Shown here piece after piece: positions 1-10,375 of a stretch of DNA of 64,000 bases. The notes below the pieces were generated by a model, which was not told the origin of the DNA, searched no databases, and was given only the letters and a program-made list of their open reading frames with translations. Location: NCBI GenBank assembly GCA_946894095.1, contig OX335642.1:14519021-14583020 (forward strand), read 5' to 3'. The position numbers and the translations under genes are program-made. The DNA is from Incurvaria masculella. Taxonomy: Eukaryota > Arthropoda > Insecta > Lepidoptera > Incurvariidae. Within the stretch, counting starts at the first letter, position 1. The number at the start of each line of letters is the position of its first letter.

Positions 1-2779
1 TCCGTACCGTCGAACAAGACATAACACAAACAAGTTTTGCATGTAATCTTAACTATTTTTTAATTCCATATGTTTTTCTTATGGAGTCTTTGACGTGCTA
101 TCTCTAATGGTGAAAACGTCATTTAAATCTGTAAATACGGTACATACATTTGCATCGGTATAAATGCCTCTTTCTTTAAAATTCATTTAAAAACCTTTGA
201 AAATTTTAAATGTGTGAAAATATAAATACCGTTGATCTTTGTTTGCTCATGGAGTCTTCAACCTATTACTTTGAATGGTGAAAACTTTATTTAAATCTGA
301 TCATTAATATCTGAGATATTCGCATGTGAATATTGTCGAAACAGTACATTTTCCATACATTTAAAATTTGAAACAATTTTTGAAATGCATTTTCACCGAT
401 CTAAAAAAACATGAAAAATGTGTTCTATATCGAATATAGATAACGTTGGATCGGTGTAAGTGCCCTTAACAATGTTTTAAATTTTAAAGAATTGAAAATT
501 TACTGTTTTGAGCGCATTCGAATGCGAATATCTCGTAAATTAGTCGTCAGATTTTAATACAGTTTTGATCATTTAAAATAACACGTGAACGACTCCATGA
601 GCATGAAAAACCAGCCATGTGCGAGTCTGACTCGCACACGAAGGGTTCCGTACCGTCATACAAGACATAACACAAAAGAGTGTTGTATGTAATTTTGACT
701 ATTTTTAATTCCATATTTTTTGCTTATGGAGTCTTTGACGTGCTATCTCTAATGGTGAAAACCTCATTGAAATCAGTATATACGGTACACACATTTGTAT
801 CGGTATAAATACCTCTTTCTTTAAAATTCCTTCAAAAATTTTTGAAAATTTTAAATAGATTATTTGTTTGCTCATGGCGTCTTCAACCTGTTATTTTGAA
901 TGGTGAAAACTTTATTTAAATCTGACCACTAATTTCTGAGATATTCGCATGTGAATAATGTCGAAACAGTACATTTTCAATACATTTAAAACTTAAAAAC
1001 AATTTTTGAAAGGCGTTTTCACAGGTCTAAGAAAAACATGAAAAATGTGTTCTATATCGAAAATAGAAAACGTTAGATTGGTACAAATGCCTTTAACAAT
1101 GTTTTAAATGTTAAGGTATTGAAAATGTACTGTTTTGAGCTCATTCAAATGCGAATATATCATAAATTAGTCGTCAGATTTTAATGAAGTTTTCATCATT
1201 TTAAATAACACCTCAACGACTCCATGAGCATGAAAAACCGGCCATGTGCGAGTCTGACTCGCACACGAAGGGTTCCGTACCGTCTTACAAGGCATAACAC
1301 AAAAACGTTTTGTACGTAATTTTGACAATTTTTTAATTCCATATTTTTTGCTTATGGAGTATTTGACGTGCTATCTCTAATGGGGAAAACCTTATTCAAA
1401 TCTGTATATACGGTACATACATTTGCATCGGTATAAATGCCTCTTTCTTTAAAATTCGTTTAAAAACCTTTGAAAATTTTAAATGTGTGAAAATATAAAT
1501 ACCGTTGATCTTTGTTTGCTCATGGAGTCTTCAACCTATTACTTTGAATGGTGAAAACTTTATTAAAATCTGACTATTAATTTCCGAGATATTCGCATGT
1601 GAATACTGTCGAAACAGTACATTTTCCATACATTAAAAACTTAAAACAATTTTAAAGAGGCTTGTTCACCGGTCTGATAAAAACATGAAAAATGTGTTCT
1701 ATATCAAAAATAGATAACATTGGATCGGTGAAAATGCCTTTAACAATGTTTTAAATATAAAGGTATTGAAAATTTACTGTTTTGAGCGTATTAAAATGCG
1801 AATATCTCGTAAATTAGTAGTCAGATTTTAATGAAGTTTTCATCATTTAAAATAGCACGTCAACGACTCCATGGGCATTCAAAACCGGCCATGTGCGAGT
1901 CTGACTCGCACACGAAGGGTTCCGTACCATCGTACAAGATATAACACAAAAAAGTTTTGTATGTAATTTTCATAATTTTTGGTTCCATATTTTTTTCTAA
2001 TGGAGTCTTTGCCGAGCTATCTCTAATGGTGAAAACCTCATTTAAATCTGTGTATACGGTATAAACATTTGTATCGGTATAAATGCCTCTTTCTTTAAAA
2101 TTCCTTTAAAAAAATTTGAAAATTTTAAATGTGTGAAAATATTAATACCGTTCATCTTTGTTTGCTAATGGAGTCTTCAACCTGTTATTTTAAATGATGA
2201 AAACTTAATTAAAATCTGACGACTCGTTTACGAGATATTCGCATTTGAATACACTCAAAACAGTAAATTTTCCATACTTTTAAATTTAAAACATTGTTTA
2301 AGGCATTTCCACCTATTGAACGTTGCCTTTTTTCGATATTGAACATATTTTTCATGTTTTTTTTAAATCGGTAAAAATTCCTTTTCATTATATTTTTGAA
2401 ATTTTACTGTACAATTTTGACAGTATTGACATGTGAATATATCGGAAAAATAATGGTCAGATTGAAATGAGGTTTTCACCATTAAAGATAGCAAGTCAAA
2501 GACTCCATAAGCGAAAAAAGATGGACGGTATTTTTATTTCCATACATTTAAAATTTAAAACATTGTTAAGACGCATTTTCACCGATACTTTATACACCGA
2601 CGATCTTTTTCATGCTAATGGAGTGAATATACTGATAAGTTGAATACATTATCAATTTTCTCTAGCCACATAAAAGTCAATATGAAGGAAACATAAAATG
2701 CACTTATTTTTTTTAATTCAAAGAAAAATCCGGTGGGTATAACATTTTATTTACTTTTTTAATCATATAACAACATATT
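1..2779. repeat. Satellite-like tandem array, about 630-650-bp units with internal inverted repeats
   Basis: Four units start with the same TCCGTACC junction at 1, 647, 1274 and 1921, giving spacings of 646, 627 and 647 bp. The last unit runs about 860 bp before an intact dispersed element begins at 2780. Each unit holds a left arm (GCTCATGGAGTCTTCAACC..., e.g. 247-408) and its inverted partner (...ACGACTCCATGAGC, e.g. 445-607), so a single strand could fold into a stem of about 160 bp. Each unit ends with CCATGTGCGAGTCTGACTCGC, the head of the dispersed element seen at 2780. In the fourth unit an inverted copy of the 'GGAGTCTTTGACGTGCTATC' segment appears at about 2450-2515. No coding capacity was seen. 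The array runs off the left edge, so its true size is unknown. Confidence 0.85.
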
Positions 2780-3095
2780 AAAAACCGGCCAAGTGCGAGT
2801 CGGACTCGCACACGAAGGGCTCCGTACTATCGTAGAAAAAAAAACCAAAAAAATCACGTTTTTTGTATGGGAGCCCCCTTTAATTTTAATTATTTTTTAA
2901 TCTTACCTATTTGTTGTTATAGCGGCAAAACTAAATACACACTCTGTGAAAATTTCAGCTGTCTACCTGTTACGGTTACTGAGATACAGCCCTGTGACAG
3001 ACGGACAGACGGACGGACGGACTGACGGACGGACGGACAGCGGAGGCTTAGTAATAGGGTTCCGTTTTCACCCTTTGGGTACGGAACCCTAAAAA
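2780..3095 (+). mobile_element. Dispersed lepidopteran element with GGAC microsatellite, full copy
   Basis: The head is AAAACCGGCCAAGTGCGAG followed by a palindrome (GTGCGAGTCGGACTCGCAC). The middle carries TTGTTGTTATAGCGGCAAA and a GACAGACGGACGGAC microsatellite. The tail is TAGGGTTCCG...CTTTGGGTACGGAACCCTAAAAA, whose GGGTTCCGT and ACGGAACCC form a small inverted repeat. At least eight related copies lie elsewhere in the window. The layout recalls microsatellite-associated interspersed elements described in moths; the family name is not assigned. Confidence 0.85.
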
Positions 3096-3118
3096 GTAAT
3101 AAATAAATAAAATACATA

Positions 3119-3260
3119 CATACTCTGTGAAAATTTCACCTTCCTACTTATTACGGTTCATAAGATAGAGCCCTGTGACAGACGGACGGATGGACGGACG
3201 GAGAGCGGAGGTTTAGTAATAGGGTTCCGTTGGCATCCTTTGGGTACGGAACCCTAAAAA
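3119..3260 (+). mobile_element. 3' half of the GGAC-microsatellite element
   Basis: This is a second tail lying 24 bp after the full copy, from ACTCTGTGAAAATTTCA through GACAGACGGACGGATGG to TTTGGGTACGGAACCCTAA. It lacks the head, so it may be a truncated tandem copy. Confidence 0.8.
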
Positions 3261-3797
3261 AGTAGTATTCAGAGTGGGCGGTCTAACTTGACGACCCGGA
3301 TTATGTCCGTCCTATGTATTATTTTGCATGGTTAGTCCAGTGATAATCCGTATAAAATGATTACAGTTCACTCTGAATACAACTGCTAGAATCTACGAGT
3401 CGAGCCGGTTATAAAGATGTGTCACTTGTCATAGAAAACTTACACGAGTTATGCACGTACATGACCAATTTATTTACCAAAATCATCCGAAATGCTCGCC
3501 AGCTCCCAACTACGCGCTCACTTTAGGTACATTCGATTATGCACCACCAAAGTAATTATTAGTATTATCTTTGCCACCACACTCCAAAGCCCCGCGCCTC
3601 GAGCGTTTCGTTGCCTCGAGCAAAGGTCGGCGCACACGCACACTTACGTAATCACACATATTGAAACACGTGCCTCAGCCGCCGCTGCCGTCCCGCTTCG
3701 GCCTGCCTCAGCCTACCACCCGCGCTCATCTTGCCGTTTCAGCGCGAAATTCAAAGTTGCGTTAAACGCTGCAAAACTGACGGTCGTGTAACTTTTT
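3261..3797. other. Unassigned DNA
   Basis: No repeat family was recognised. A mildly CpG-rich stretch sits at about 3560-3760. The open frame at 3492-3791 (+) has no domain or coding pattern that I recognise. Confidence 0.4.
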
Positions 3798-4222
3798 TGT
3801 TGGATTCTGTTAAATATATCTTCGATTATATCTTTTATTGTCATTATATTTCAAAAAGTGCGCGGGCCAATTATGCTGTTCACTTTATTTGGGCATTTGC
3901 AAAATATATGTGTTGCCAGTAACAATTTTGTTGGATTCTTTGAAATTATCGATCTGATTAGAATTAAAAAACAATGTGTGACGACAGATTGGGCTGGCCA
4001 ATTTTGCCGATTTTATGAGAGCAAAAACTGTGTATTTTTTAAAAAAAACTCGCTTTTGTGTAAAAAAATTGTTGGATTCCTGAACACATATATACCTATT
4101 AACCCATTTTATTAGACATTGAAAAGAAATTTGGCGGGCCATTTTTGCAGCAAATGATACCGCATATTTTGTGTTTTTGGCCAAAATACCTAAGTTCCGG
4201 GAAAAAAAAATGTTAGATTCTG
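3798..4222. repeat. Imperfect tandem repeat, period about 130-140 bp
   Basis: TTGTTGGATTC recurs at about 3798, 3930 and 4069, with a variant TGTTAGATTC at about 4210. GCGGGCCAATT-like motifs recur in step at about 3862, 3990 and 4132. A minus-strand frame of 128 codons (3885-4271) stays open across the repeats, and 'ESN' recurs in it at repeat spacing. This may be an old minisatellite or a decayed repetitive coding sequence; no family was recognised. Confidence 0.6.
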
Positions 4223-4421
4223 AGTCATTCGTTTTTAAAACCTGTATTTGTACACATTCTGAAGATTTCATGGACGGGCGAATTCATGCATGTCTCAAAT
4301 GCCCCATTCAACGGAGTATTTGTAAAAGTAAGGAAGTTGGTAGGGTTAATGCCGCCTTTGTTGGTTTTGTATCAATTTCAATGTAGCAGTGCCAGTGCAG
4401 TTAGGGTCTGCCGGCACATTT

Positions 4422-4806
4422 GTCAGCCTCAGTGGCCCAGTGGCGCGACACTTCGGCGATCGCTCTCCGAAGTTAAGCAACGCTGGGTCCGGTCTGGTCT
4501 TGGATGGGTGACCATTCGACCGTTGAGAGAGGCTGGCCGTGGTTCGGATTCCACGTTAAGCTGTAGGTCCCCTTCCTTACTTACTAGGTGGTAGGGTTTA
4601 TCCCGCCCGGGTTGGTACCATCGCATTGGATGAACGATGGTCGAAGCGGCAATGAAAATTGTCCGTGTTATCCATCCAGTTCAATGTAGCCGTGCAATAT
4701 AAGGAAGGTCCTGGCATGGCACCTAGTTCCCATGTGGTGTGTTGGGCTAATACCATGACAGTACTTGTGGTATTAGCCATCCATGTCCAGTCACATAAAA
4801 AAAAAA
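4422..4806 (+). mobile_element. 5S rRNA-headed SINE, full-length
   Basis: Positions about 4457-4527 closely resemble the 3' two thirds of 5S rRNA: CCGAAGTTAAGCAACGCTGGG, then CTTGGATGGGTGACC, which cover the internal pol III promoter elements of 5S genes. A shared SINE body follows (CCCGCCCGGGTTGGTACC, ATGGTCGAAGCGGCAATGAA, AAGGAAGGTCCTGGCATGGC, TGGTATTAGCCATCC), then a run of A at 4797-4806. A 5S head, shared body and A tail define a SINE3-type element. It needs LINE enzymes in trans for retroposition. Confidence 0.88.
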
Positions 4807-4811
4807 CATGC

Positions 4812-5037
4812 GTTTAAAATTCGCTCCCAAATGTTTACGAAGCTCTAAATGGGAATATGTCGATTTTTATAATTAAATCATGCCATATCGGTTCAAACGA
4901 TTTTGATTAAATTTGGTAGATATACCACATAGTCCTGGACCAGCCTTTTGGTGGGTTACTTTTTATCCAGGAAATAATTCAAACCGAAATCAATCCAACA
5001 CGACATTGACCCGAGCGGAGCCGAGTACCGCAGCTAG
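4812..5037 (+). mobile_element. Non-autonomous Helitron, 3' portion
   Basis: It ends GACCCGAGCGGAGCCGAGTACCGCAGCTAG|T, with a GCGG...CCGC hairpin just before the terminal CTAG, as expected of Helitron CTRR ends. The internal sequence (TTGATTAAATTTGGTAGATA, GGTTACTTTTTATCCAGGAAATAATT) matches the complementary strand of the Helitrons at 58592 and 60594. The 5' end was not found and may have been lost when or before the SINE inserted. Confidence 0.7.
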
Positions 5038-6763
5038 TATTTAATAAGGGCCTGGATGCTAGGGCGTGTAAGAAATATTGCTGTAATTTTCTGCTAAACG
5101 TGTGCAGAAAAAAAATGCAAGCTGTTTTTTGGATTCCATGTAAAAGTATAGGTATTTTCTTTAAAATAACGTTCATTCGAAAAAAAGTTAAGGTTACAGC
5201 ATTACAAATAAACGCCGAGAAATTTTCCTAAAAAAAATAATAGCGGACTCTATAAAAAGCAATTTTTTGCAAGAACATTAATTTGGAAGATCGTTTGTCA
5301 TGATTTATTGGTACGTCCCTTTCATTTCCTTGTGCGCGTCACGCAGCGTTCACACGTGAGCAGTGGACAGGATATTAGGACAGCAGTATCATTCTCTGAA
5401 CGTTTATTTCAAGACAGGAAAGTGCACCATAACAGGGTCTTCGAAATAGACTAACGTTAAGTCCAGCGGACTGCCAGCGGCATAGAATAATAGTTTTCAC
5501 ACGATGCGCAGTAGGGTGCGGCGCAAGCATTTCAACGCTAATGGACTGGCACCAGTGAACTAGCAAGTGGATCGCCGGTGATGGCGACCGGCGCTGTCCG
5601 GGTGGACTGGTGCCAGTGCTTGATTGTTGCAACACTTCGTGCTACTAGCGCGCGCTGCACGCTGCTGCCCCATTGTCCAAAGCTTGGAAAGCTCGTTAAT
5701 TAATAGTACGGCCTACTATCGGATCCGCCCTTTAGGAATTTCTCACTTTCGGCGCACTGCTGCCTAAGCTGCATAGTAGCATTAAGACGTTCGAGCATGC
5801 TTTCGTTGAAATCCTAGTTGTGACCGAGCGACAATATTGATTTCCGTAAACAGGTTTGTTAGACCGATTAATAATAGTATGATGTCTGCGAGGACAGTGC
5901 TGATTACGGAGATCGATCGTCGATCTCCGTGGTGCTAATAGAGAAATACGTGCTCGAATCATACACGTTTAAAAACGGTCATGCCAGCGCTGTACTGTTC
6001 TGTCTACTCTCAATGTGTGGACACACCCTACTGTTTGTACAACCCGTGTTCCAACACGATTAGCGGTTAAATGGACGAATGTTACAACACGCTCAGGTAT
6101 TGGCTTCAAATGTGTTTTCATGTAATGCGATTTATTGGTACATTTTTAGCACCTGCATTTCGGGTTATAGCAACAAAGAATTGCATTGGGTGAAATGCAC
6201 GTATACTTTTACTGATTATTTTCAAGATCTGGCCACAACGCTTCAATGTAGGTGGCATCGCATTTGTCGCAGTGTTCAGTTTTGTGTACAGAACCCCCCA
6301 TTTCGGCTCCGAGCACTGTTTTTTGTAGTCCGCATATGGCTAATTTTCCAAATCGTGTAAGTGGTTATTTGAAGAACTGAAAGTTTCAGGAAAGTTCAAT
6401 TTTAATTTTTAAGGTTTTTGAAATTTGTACTTAGACGAAGACATGGACTGGACAAAATACACCAATTAGAAGCAAAATGTTCCTCTATTAACATATCTGC
6501 ACCTAAAACAAGATGTTGGTGCTTTTATTTGTCAAAATTTGTTATAGCAGAGTTACGGTTTTCACAAATAAAGATATTGCTTCAGCTTGTCAAAAGATAG
6601 GACCATACAAGGGACACATTCCCTGGCATCGCGAAGAAAAACGTCCGCCCGCCGCGCCGAGACGAGCTAGAAATATTTAGAGGAGGCAGATTTAGTTTTT
6701 TATGCTTCTTAGGGTATGTATTTCGGAAAACAAGATTTACATATAACAATACCCAAGCAAAGA
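5038..6763. other. Unassigned DNA
   Basis: No gene or family was recognised. There is a hairpin-prone stretch at 5546-5616 (CTGGCACCAG and CTGGTGCCAG flanking a GCCGGTGATGGCGACCGGC core) and a palindrome at 5906-5930. Short frames at 5375-5635 (-) and 6079-6360 (+) show no coding character that I recognise. Confidence 0.4.
5906..5930. repeat. Near-perfect short palindrome
   Basis: The arm ACGGAGATCGA, a 3-nt spacer TCG, and the arm TCGATCTCCGT make an 11-bp perfect inverted repeat. Function is unknown. Confidence 0.8.
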
Positions 6764-6936
6764 GAGAACTAATAATATTAATGAAAAAAAGTTTGTATAT
6801 TTCCTACGTCTTTTCGAATAAACTAAGTTAGAGAATTTGATTATAGATACAGTGATAAATTTAATTAGAACATTTCTCAACAATGTTCGTACCAAATTCC
6901 TAATTTCATGCGAGCGAAGCCGCAGGGAACGGCTAG
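6764..6936 (+). mobile_element. Small non-autonomous Helitron, decayed
   Basis: The left end AACTAATAATATTAATGAAAAAAAG resembles the family start (TACTAATATTATAAATGCGAAAG). The right end GCGAGCGAAGCCGCAGGGAACGGCTAG|T has a GCCG/CGGC hairpin and a terminal CTAG before T. The exact 5' base is uncertain. Confidence 0.6.
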
Positions 6937-7074
6937 TACTTAATTAATTAGAGACAATTAATACCGATATCGGAAACAAACGGTAATGGACACTCAAAAT
7001 CATTGCTCAATTTCCTAGATTAATTCTCGGTAGATTCCTTCGGCGATGTTCTATTATCGAGCAAGCAACCTTAG

Positions 7075-7231
7075 GCGCATTCGAGTTCTAAATGGGTGAT
7101 CGTTTTGACCGTTGAGGAAGGCTTTAGTTCAGATTCCATGTAAATCTGGAGGATCCACCTCCTAACAAACCCGGGGAGGATTTGTATTATCGAATTGAAC
7201 GAAAGATGGTCCAATGTCAGTAAAAATTGTC
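7075..7231 (+). mobile_element. Decayed 5S-headed SINE, interrupted
   Basis: AAATGGGTGATCGTTTTGACCGTTGAGGAAGGC matches the end of the SINE 5S head. It is followed by a degraded body (GATTCCATGTAAATCTG, CCCGGGGAGG, GAAAGATGGTCCAATGTC) up to AAAAATTGTC, where the TIR element at 7232 begins. Confidence 0.6.
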
Positions 7232-7708
7232 GTTTTTAAGAGCGAAGACATAAATGGAATTCAAGGTATGCAGCACTAAGACACAGTGATAATCAGTAAA
7301 TGCACTGCTCTATTACATATTTTTTGCACAAACATATAGATGTTGAGTATGTTGCATGAATTAACTGAAAACGTATTTCAAAATTCATGGAAAATTGTAA
7401 ATAAGTATTTTTTCCATGTCAGCATATTACATATACTTACTACATTTACCGACGGTTGACGGTTTAACAAGCAGTGACAGGTTTGTTAATAACATTTTTC
7501 TTTTCGTCCTAAAAGCTTTCCAAAATTGACTGTAATGACGTCGATTTAATGCACAAATTCATTTCTGATTTAGAAATTAGAGATATAAATATTAATCTGT
7601 CTGTGTATTTAAACATATTGAATCAAAGTAAGCTAAGGTCGTTTTTACAACGTTGGACACACATTCTCACATTCCTTAAATTTCGTTTGGGTCTTCGCTC
7701 TTAAAAAC
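7232..7708. mobile_element. 477-bp DNA element with 18-bp perfect terminal inverted repeats
   Basis: The left end GTTTTTAAGAGCGAAGAC is the exact reverse complement of the right end at 7691-7708, and the similarity continues imperfectly inward (ATGGAATTCAAGG against CCTTAAATTTCG). The element starts inside the SINE body. No clear target-site duplication is visible and no coding region was recognised, so it is probably a non-autonomous DNA transposon of unassigned superfamily. Confidence 0.65.
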
Positions 7709-8064
7709 CTTATAATGCGCCTTCCGCCGTCCTTTTCTCGAATAAAAATATCGAGATATGCCGCCTCTGTAAGTTACCAACGCCCACTCCAAGAGGTCCT
7801 GTTTACCTTTCGAAAGAGATAAGTTTTTAACTGCTGGCGTCCGGACGGCGAAAAGTTGAGAGTGCTTTTACGGCATATTTTATGTAGAGACCCATTAGGT
7901 AAAATTATCGAGTGTGATTTCGTTACGATTAGCATGCGCTTTGAAAGTGCTCTGTCATGCAGGTGTATTATTATTATTTTTCTTGAAAGGTCGTTTTAAG
8001 TATTGTATGCTGAAGTGAACACTCATAAAGAGGGATTTGCAGCACAAAATGCTGAGCAGACTCC
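7709..8064. other. Unassigned DNA
   Basis: No repeat or coding signature was recognised between the TIR element and the next microsatellite element. Confidence 0.4.
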
Positions 8065-8192
8065 TTTTTTTAGGGTTCCGTACCCAAAGGGTAAAAACGG
8101 ATACAAAAAAAACAGATTTTTTTGTGTTAAATCTTTTACCATGGTACGGAACCCTTCGTGTGCGAGTCCGACTCGCACTTGACCGGTTTTTT
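8065..8192 (-). mobile_element. GGAC-microsatellite element, internally deleted copy
   Basis: On the minus strand the head (AAAACCGGTCAAGTGCGAGTC) joins almost directly to the tail (CCCTTTGGGTACGGAACCCTA). The microsatellite and middle are missing. Both termini are intact, so the loss was internal. Confidence 0.8.
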
Positions 8193-8295
8193 CTTTACAC
8201 ATGTGTATGTTTAATTTTGTAATTGTTCTAAATTGTGTGATGGAAAAAATAAACGTATTTTAAAACGTATGATAATACAATCGAATTTCATCATC

Positions 8296-8545
8296 GAACC
8301 CAGAAATGTGATTTTTTAGTTACAGTAGCTTTCTTTAAGGGTGAGATTGCTTAATATGAAAGGTTTTTTTTTATTCTACTGTTGGGGTATTCAAGGGGGG
8401 TAAAAGAGGGCAAATTGTAAACATTTCTATCTCTAGAGCCGCTGAACCCAGAAATGTCAGAGTAGGTTTTGTTTTAGATGAGAATGCTTCCGAAGACATT
8501 TTTTTTTAATTCTACTATTAGGGGGGTAAAACAGGTCAAAATGAA
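8296..8545. repeat. Imperfect direct duplication of about 110 bp
   Basis: GAACCCAGAAATGT followed by TTCTACTGTTGGGG...GGGGGGTAAAAGAGGGCAAA recurs as GAACCCAGAAATGT...TTCTACTATTAGG...GGGGGTAAAACAGGTCAAA. The two copies start at about 8296 and 8447. Confidence 0.6.
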
Positions 8546-9280
8546 CACATTTAGGCGAAAACCACTCATGTTGAGATCTCCGAAACCAATTATCCTAGAA
8601 ACTTAAAATTTTCAGTGACTTCTATTTACGACGAAAAGGCTCGCTCACAACAGATTTTACAAATTTCAACTGTTAAGGGCCTGGTACTAGCCAAATCGCA
8701 AAGTTAGACGAGGCACCCCAAGTAAACTAACTAAGTCTGACGATTATAAGTGTCATCCTTACAATATATGATTCCTTGTCTAGGAATCGAATGATTTTCG
8801 TTAATGTATGTTTCCTTTTTCTATACAAAATACATTGCGGAAACGGTGTCCATTTCCGAACTTTTTTGACTAAATGTAGAAATCTAAAAGCAAATGGAAT
8901 TTTTTGTTTATGCATATATGCTGTTTTTGCTTATATCTAGAAATCGAATGACTTTCAGATTTCTAATGAGAAAAATCAACTTTTTTTATTTTTATTATTA
9001 TTTAAATAAATGATGGAATAAAAAAATATTAACAATCCATTATCAGTCTGGAGTTCTATTTGGATTTGCTGAAGCGTTTCACTACATATTATTACATTTG
9101 TTAAAAAGTGCATTTGTATGGCGCGAGTAGTTGGCAAGTCCTAGCGCCTTAAGGGGATAAACGAGGCTGATATGTACACATTTTAGTACAACACTTACGC
9201 AAGAAACAGACTCTCCGGAACGATGGAAGGATGAGAAATTCAGAAGCTCAGCAGTTCCGGACATTCGTTGTTTTGCCTTG
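8546..9280. other. Unassigned DNA
   Basis: AT-rich DNA with no recognised gene. A motif AGAAATCGAATGA..TTTC recurs loosely at about 8780 and 8940. Confidence 0.4.
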
Positions 9281-9708
9281 TTAGGGTTCCGTACCCAAAG
9301 AGTACCAACGGAACCCTATTACTAAGCTTCCGCTATCCGTCCGTCCGTCCGTCTGTCACAGCGCTCTATCTCATGAACCGTGAACTCATGAATCCAGATA
9401 GGTACCGGTCTACCTTTCGTTAGAAATGAGATTCTCAATGGCTTCATTTCTGCTAAAGCTCGTTCATTGTAGGGTTTAGTAACAGTTTAGAGGGTTCGCA
9501 TGGGATAGTGAGGTGCGCATGATCTTCTTTCCACGTTGTATGTGAAGTTGAGTAGGATGTCTATCCCACCTTGAGTCAAAAAGTTACGCCACCACTAAAA
9601 AGCAAAAAATAAAATATTTTTAAATAAAAAAAGGACCGCCTTCAAAAAAACCATACAAAAAACGTGATTTTTTTGTGATAAATATTGTACGATGGTACGG
9701 AACCCTTG
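9281..9708 (-). mobile_element. GGAC-microsatellite element split by unrelated DNA
   Basis: The tail (TTAGGGTTCCGTACCCAAAG, with CCGTCCGTCCGTCCGTC) lies at 9281-9390. The head half (ATACAAAAAACGTGATTTTTTT, GATGGTACGGAACCC) lies at about 9648-9708. About 250 bp of other DNA lies between; part of it (GCGCATGATCTTCTTTCC..., 9510-9570) recurs at about 19693-19745, so it may be a repeat that inserted here. Confidence 0.65.
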
Positions 9709-10169
9709 GAATTTAATTGGAACATTAGAAAGGGTCAACACTGGGTGACTCGTGGCTATGATTCCACGAGTAAGAACGTTTGATAACTGTGAATGACCGG
9801 CGAATGTGAATTATAAGAGTAGCTCTCCCCAGAAATTGAAAACGCCATTTCCAATACGCGGCCATTACGCCGAGGCTACAATCGAAATGGAAGAAGAAGA
9901 TTCCCATCATCAAACAAAGGGTCCGAGTCCTCGATGCAACAGTACGGGCGGATAAATAAAGAAAACAAATAGGGACAAGTGTTCGTTAGGCGAGATGACT
10001 GGCGCTCCGTACCTGCGTACGATCGGCAGGAGCGGCGAGGAGACAACATCTTCGAGCAGAACCTCCTGAATTTCTCTGAATGTTCATTGACGTGTCTGAT
10101 CACATATTTTTGAAAGATTCGGCTGATATTTTATTACTGGATAAACCTTAACCTAGTCACGTACAGCCT
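9709..10169. other. Unassigned DNA
   Basis: No repeat family or exon was recognised. A small frame at 9876-10103 (-) has no identifiable domain. Confidence 0.4.
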
Positions 10170-10375
10170 AATGTCACCTACAGACCAACGCCCCGCATTT
10201 CCGAAGGAATTAGGTGTTTTGCCCAGGACCCTCTATTTATGAGCATGGATAACACGGATTATCTTTCTTCGAATGCCAACCTGAGCGGGTTTAACGGTAC
10301 TGAATAATAGGGAAGGAGGCGTAGTTTTACATGGATTCAGAACTATGATGCAGCTCGCATTCGTGACAAATATAT
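10170..10375 (-). mobile_element. Highly decayed SINE copy
   Basis: It can be aligned by eye to the shared SINE body: CCGAAGGAATTAGGTG, GCCCAGGACC, TATGAGCATGG, AACACGGA, CAACCTGAGCGGG and TAGTTTTACATGGATTC. It ends in the sequence leading to the tRNA-type head (ATGCAGCTCGCATTCGTGAC). Confidence 0.55.

Noticed and set aside
2917..3117. 66-codon minus ORF with repeated S/R/P residues
   Set aside because: It is the translation of the GGAC microsatellite and element tail; similar frames occur at 44151-44453.
4457..4527. Possible 5S rRNA gene
   Set aside because: Only the 3' two thirds resemble 5S, the 5' part is unrelated, and the sequence continues into a SINE body with an A-tail that is repeated elsewhere.
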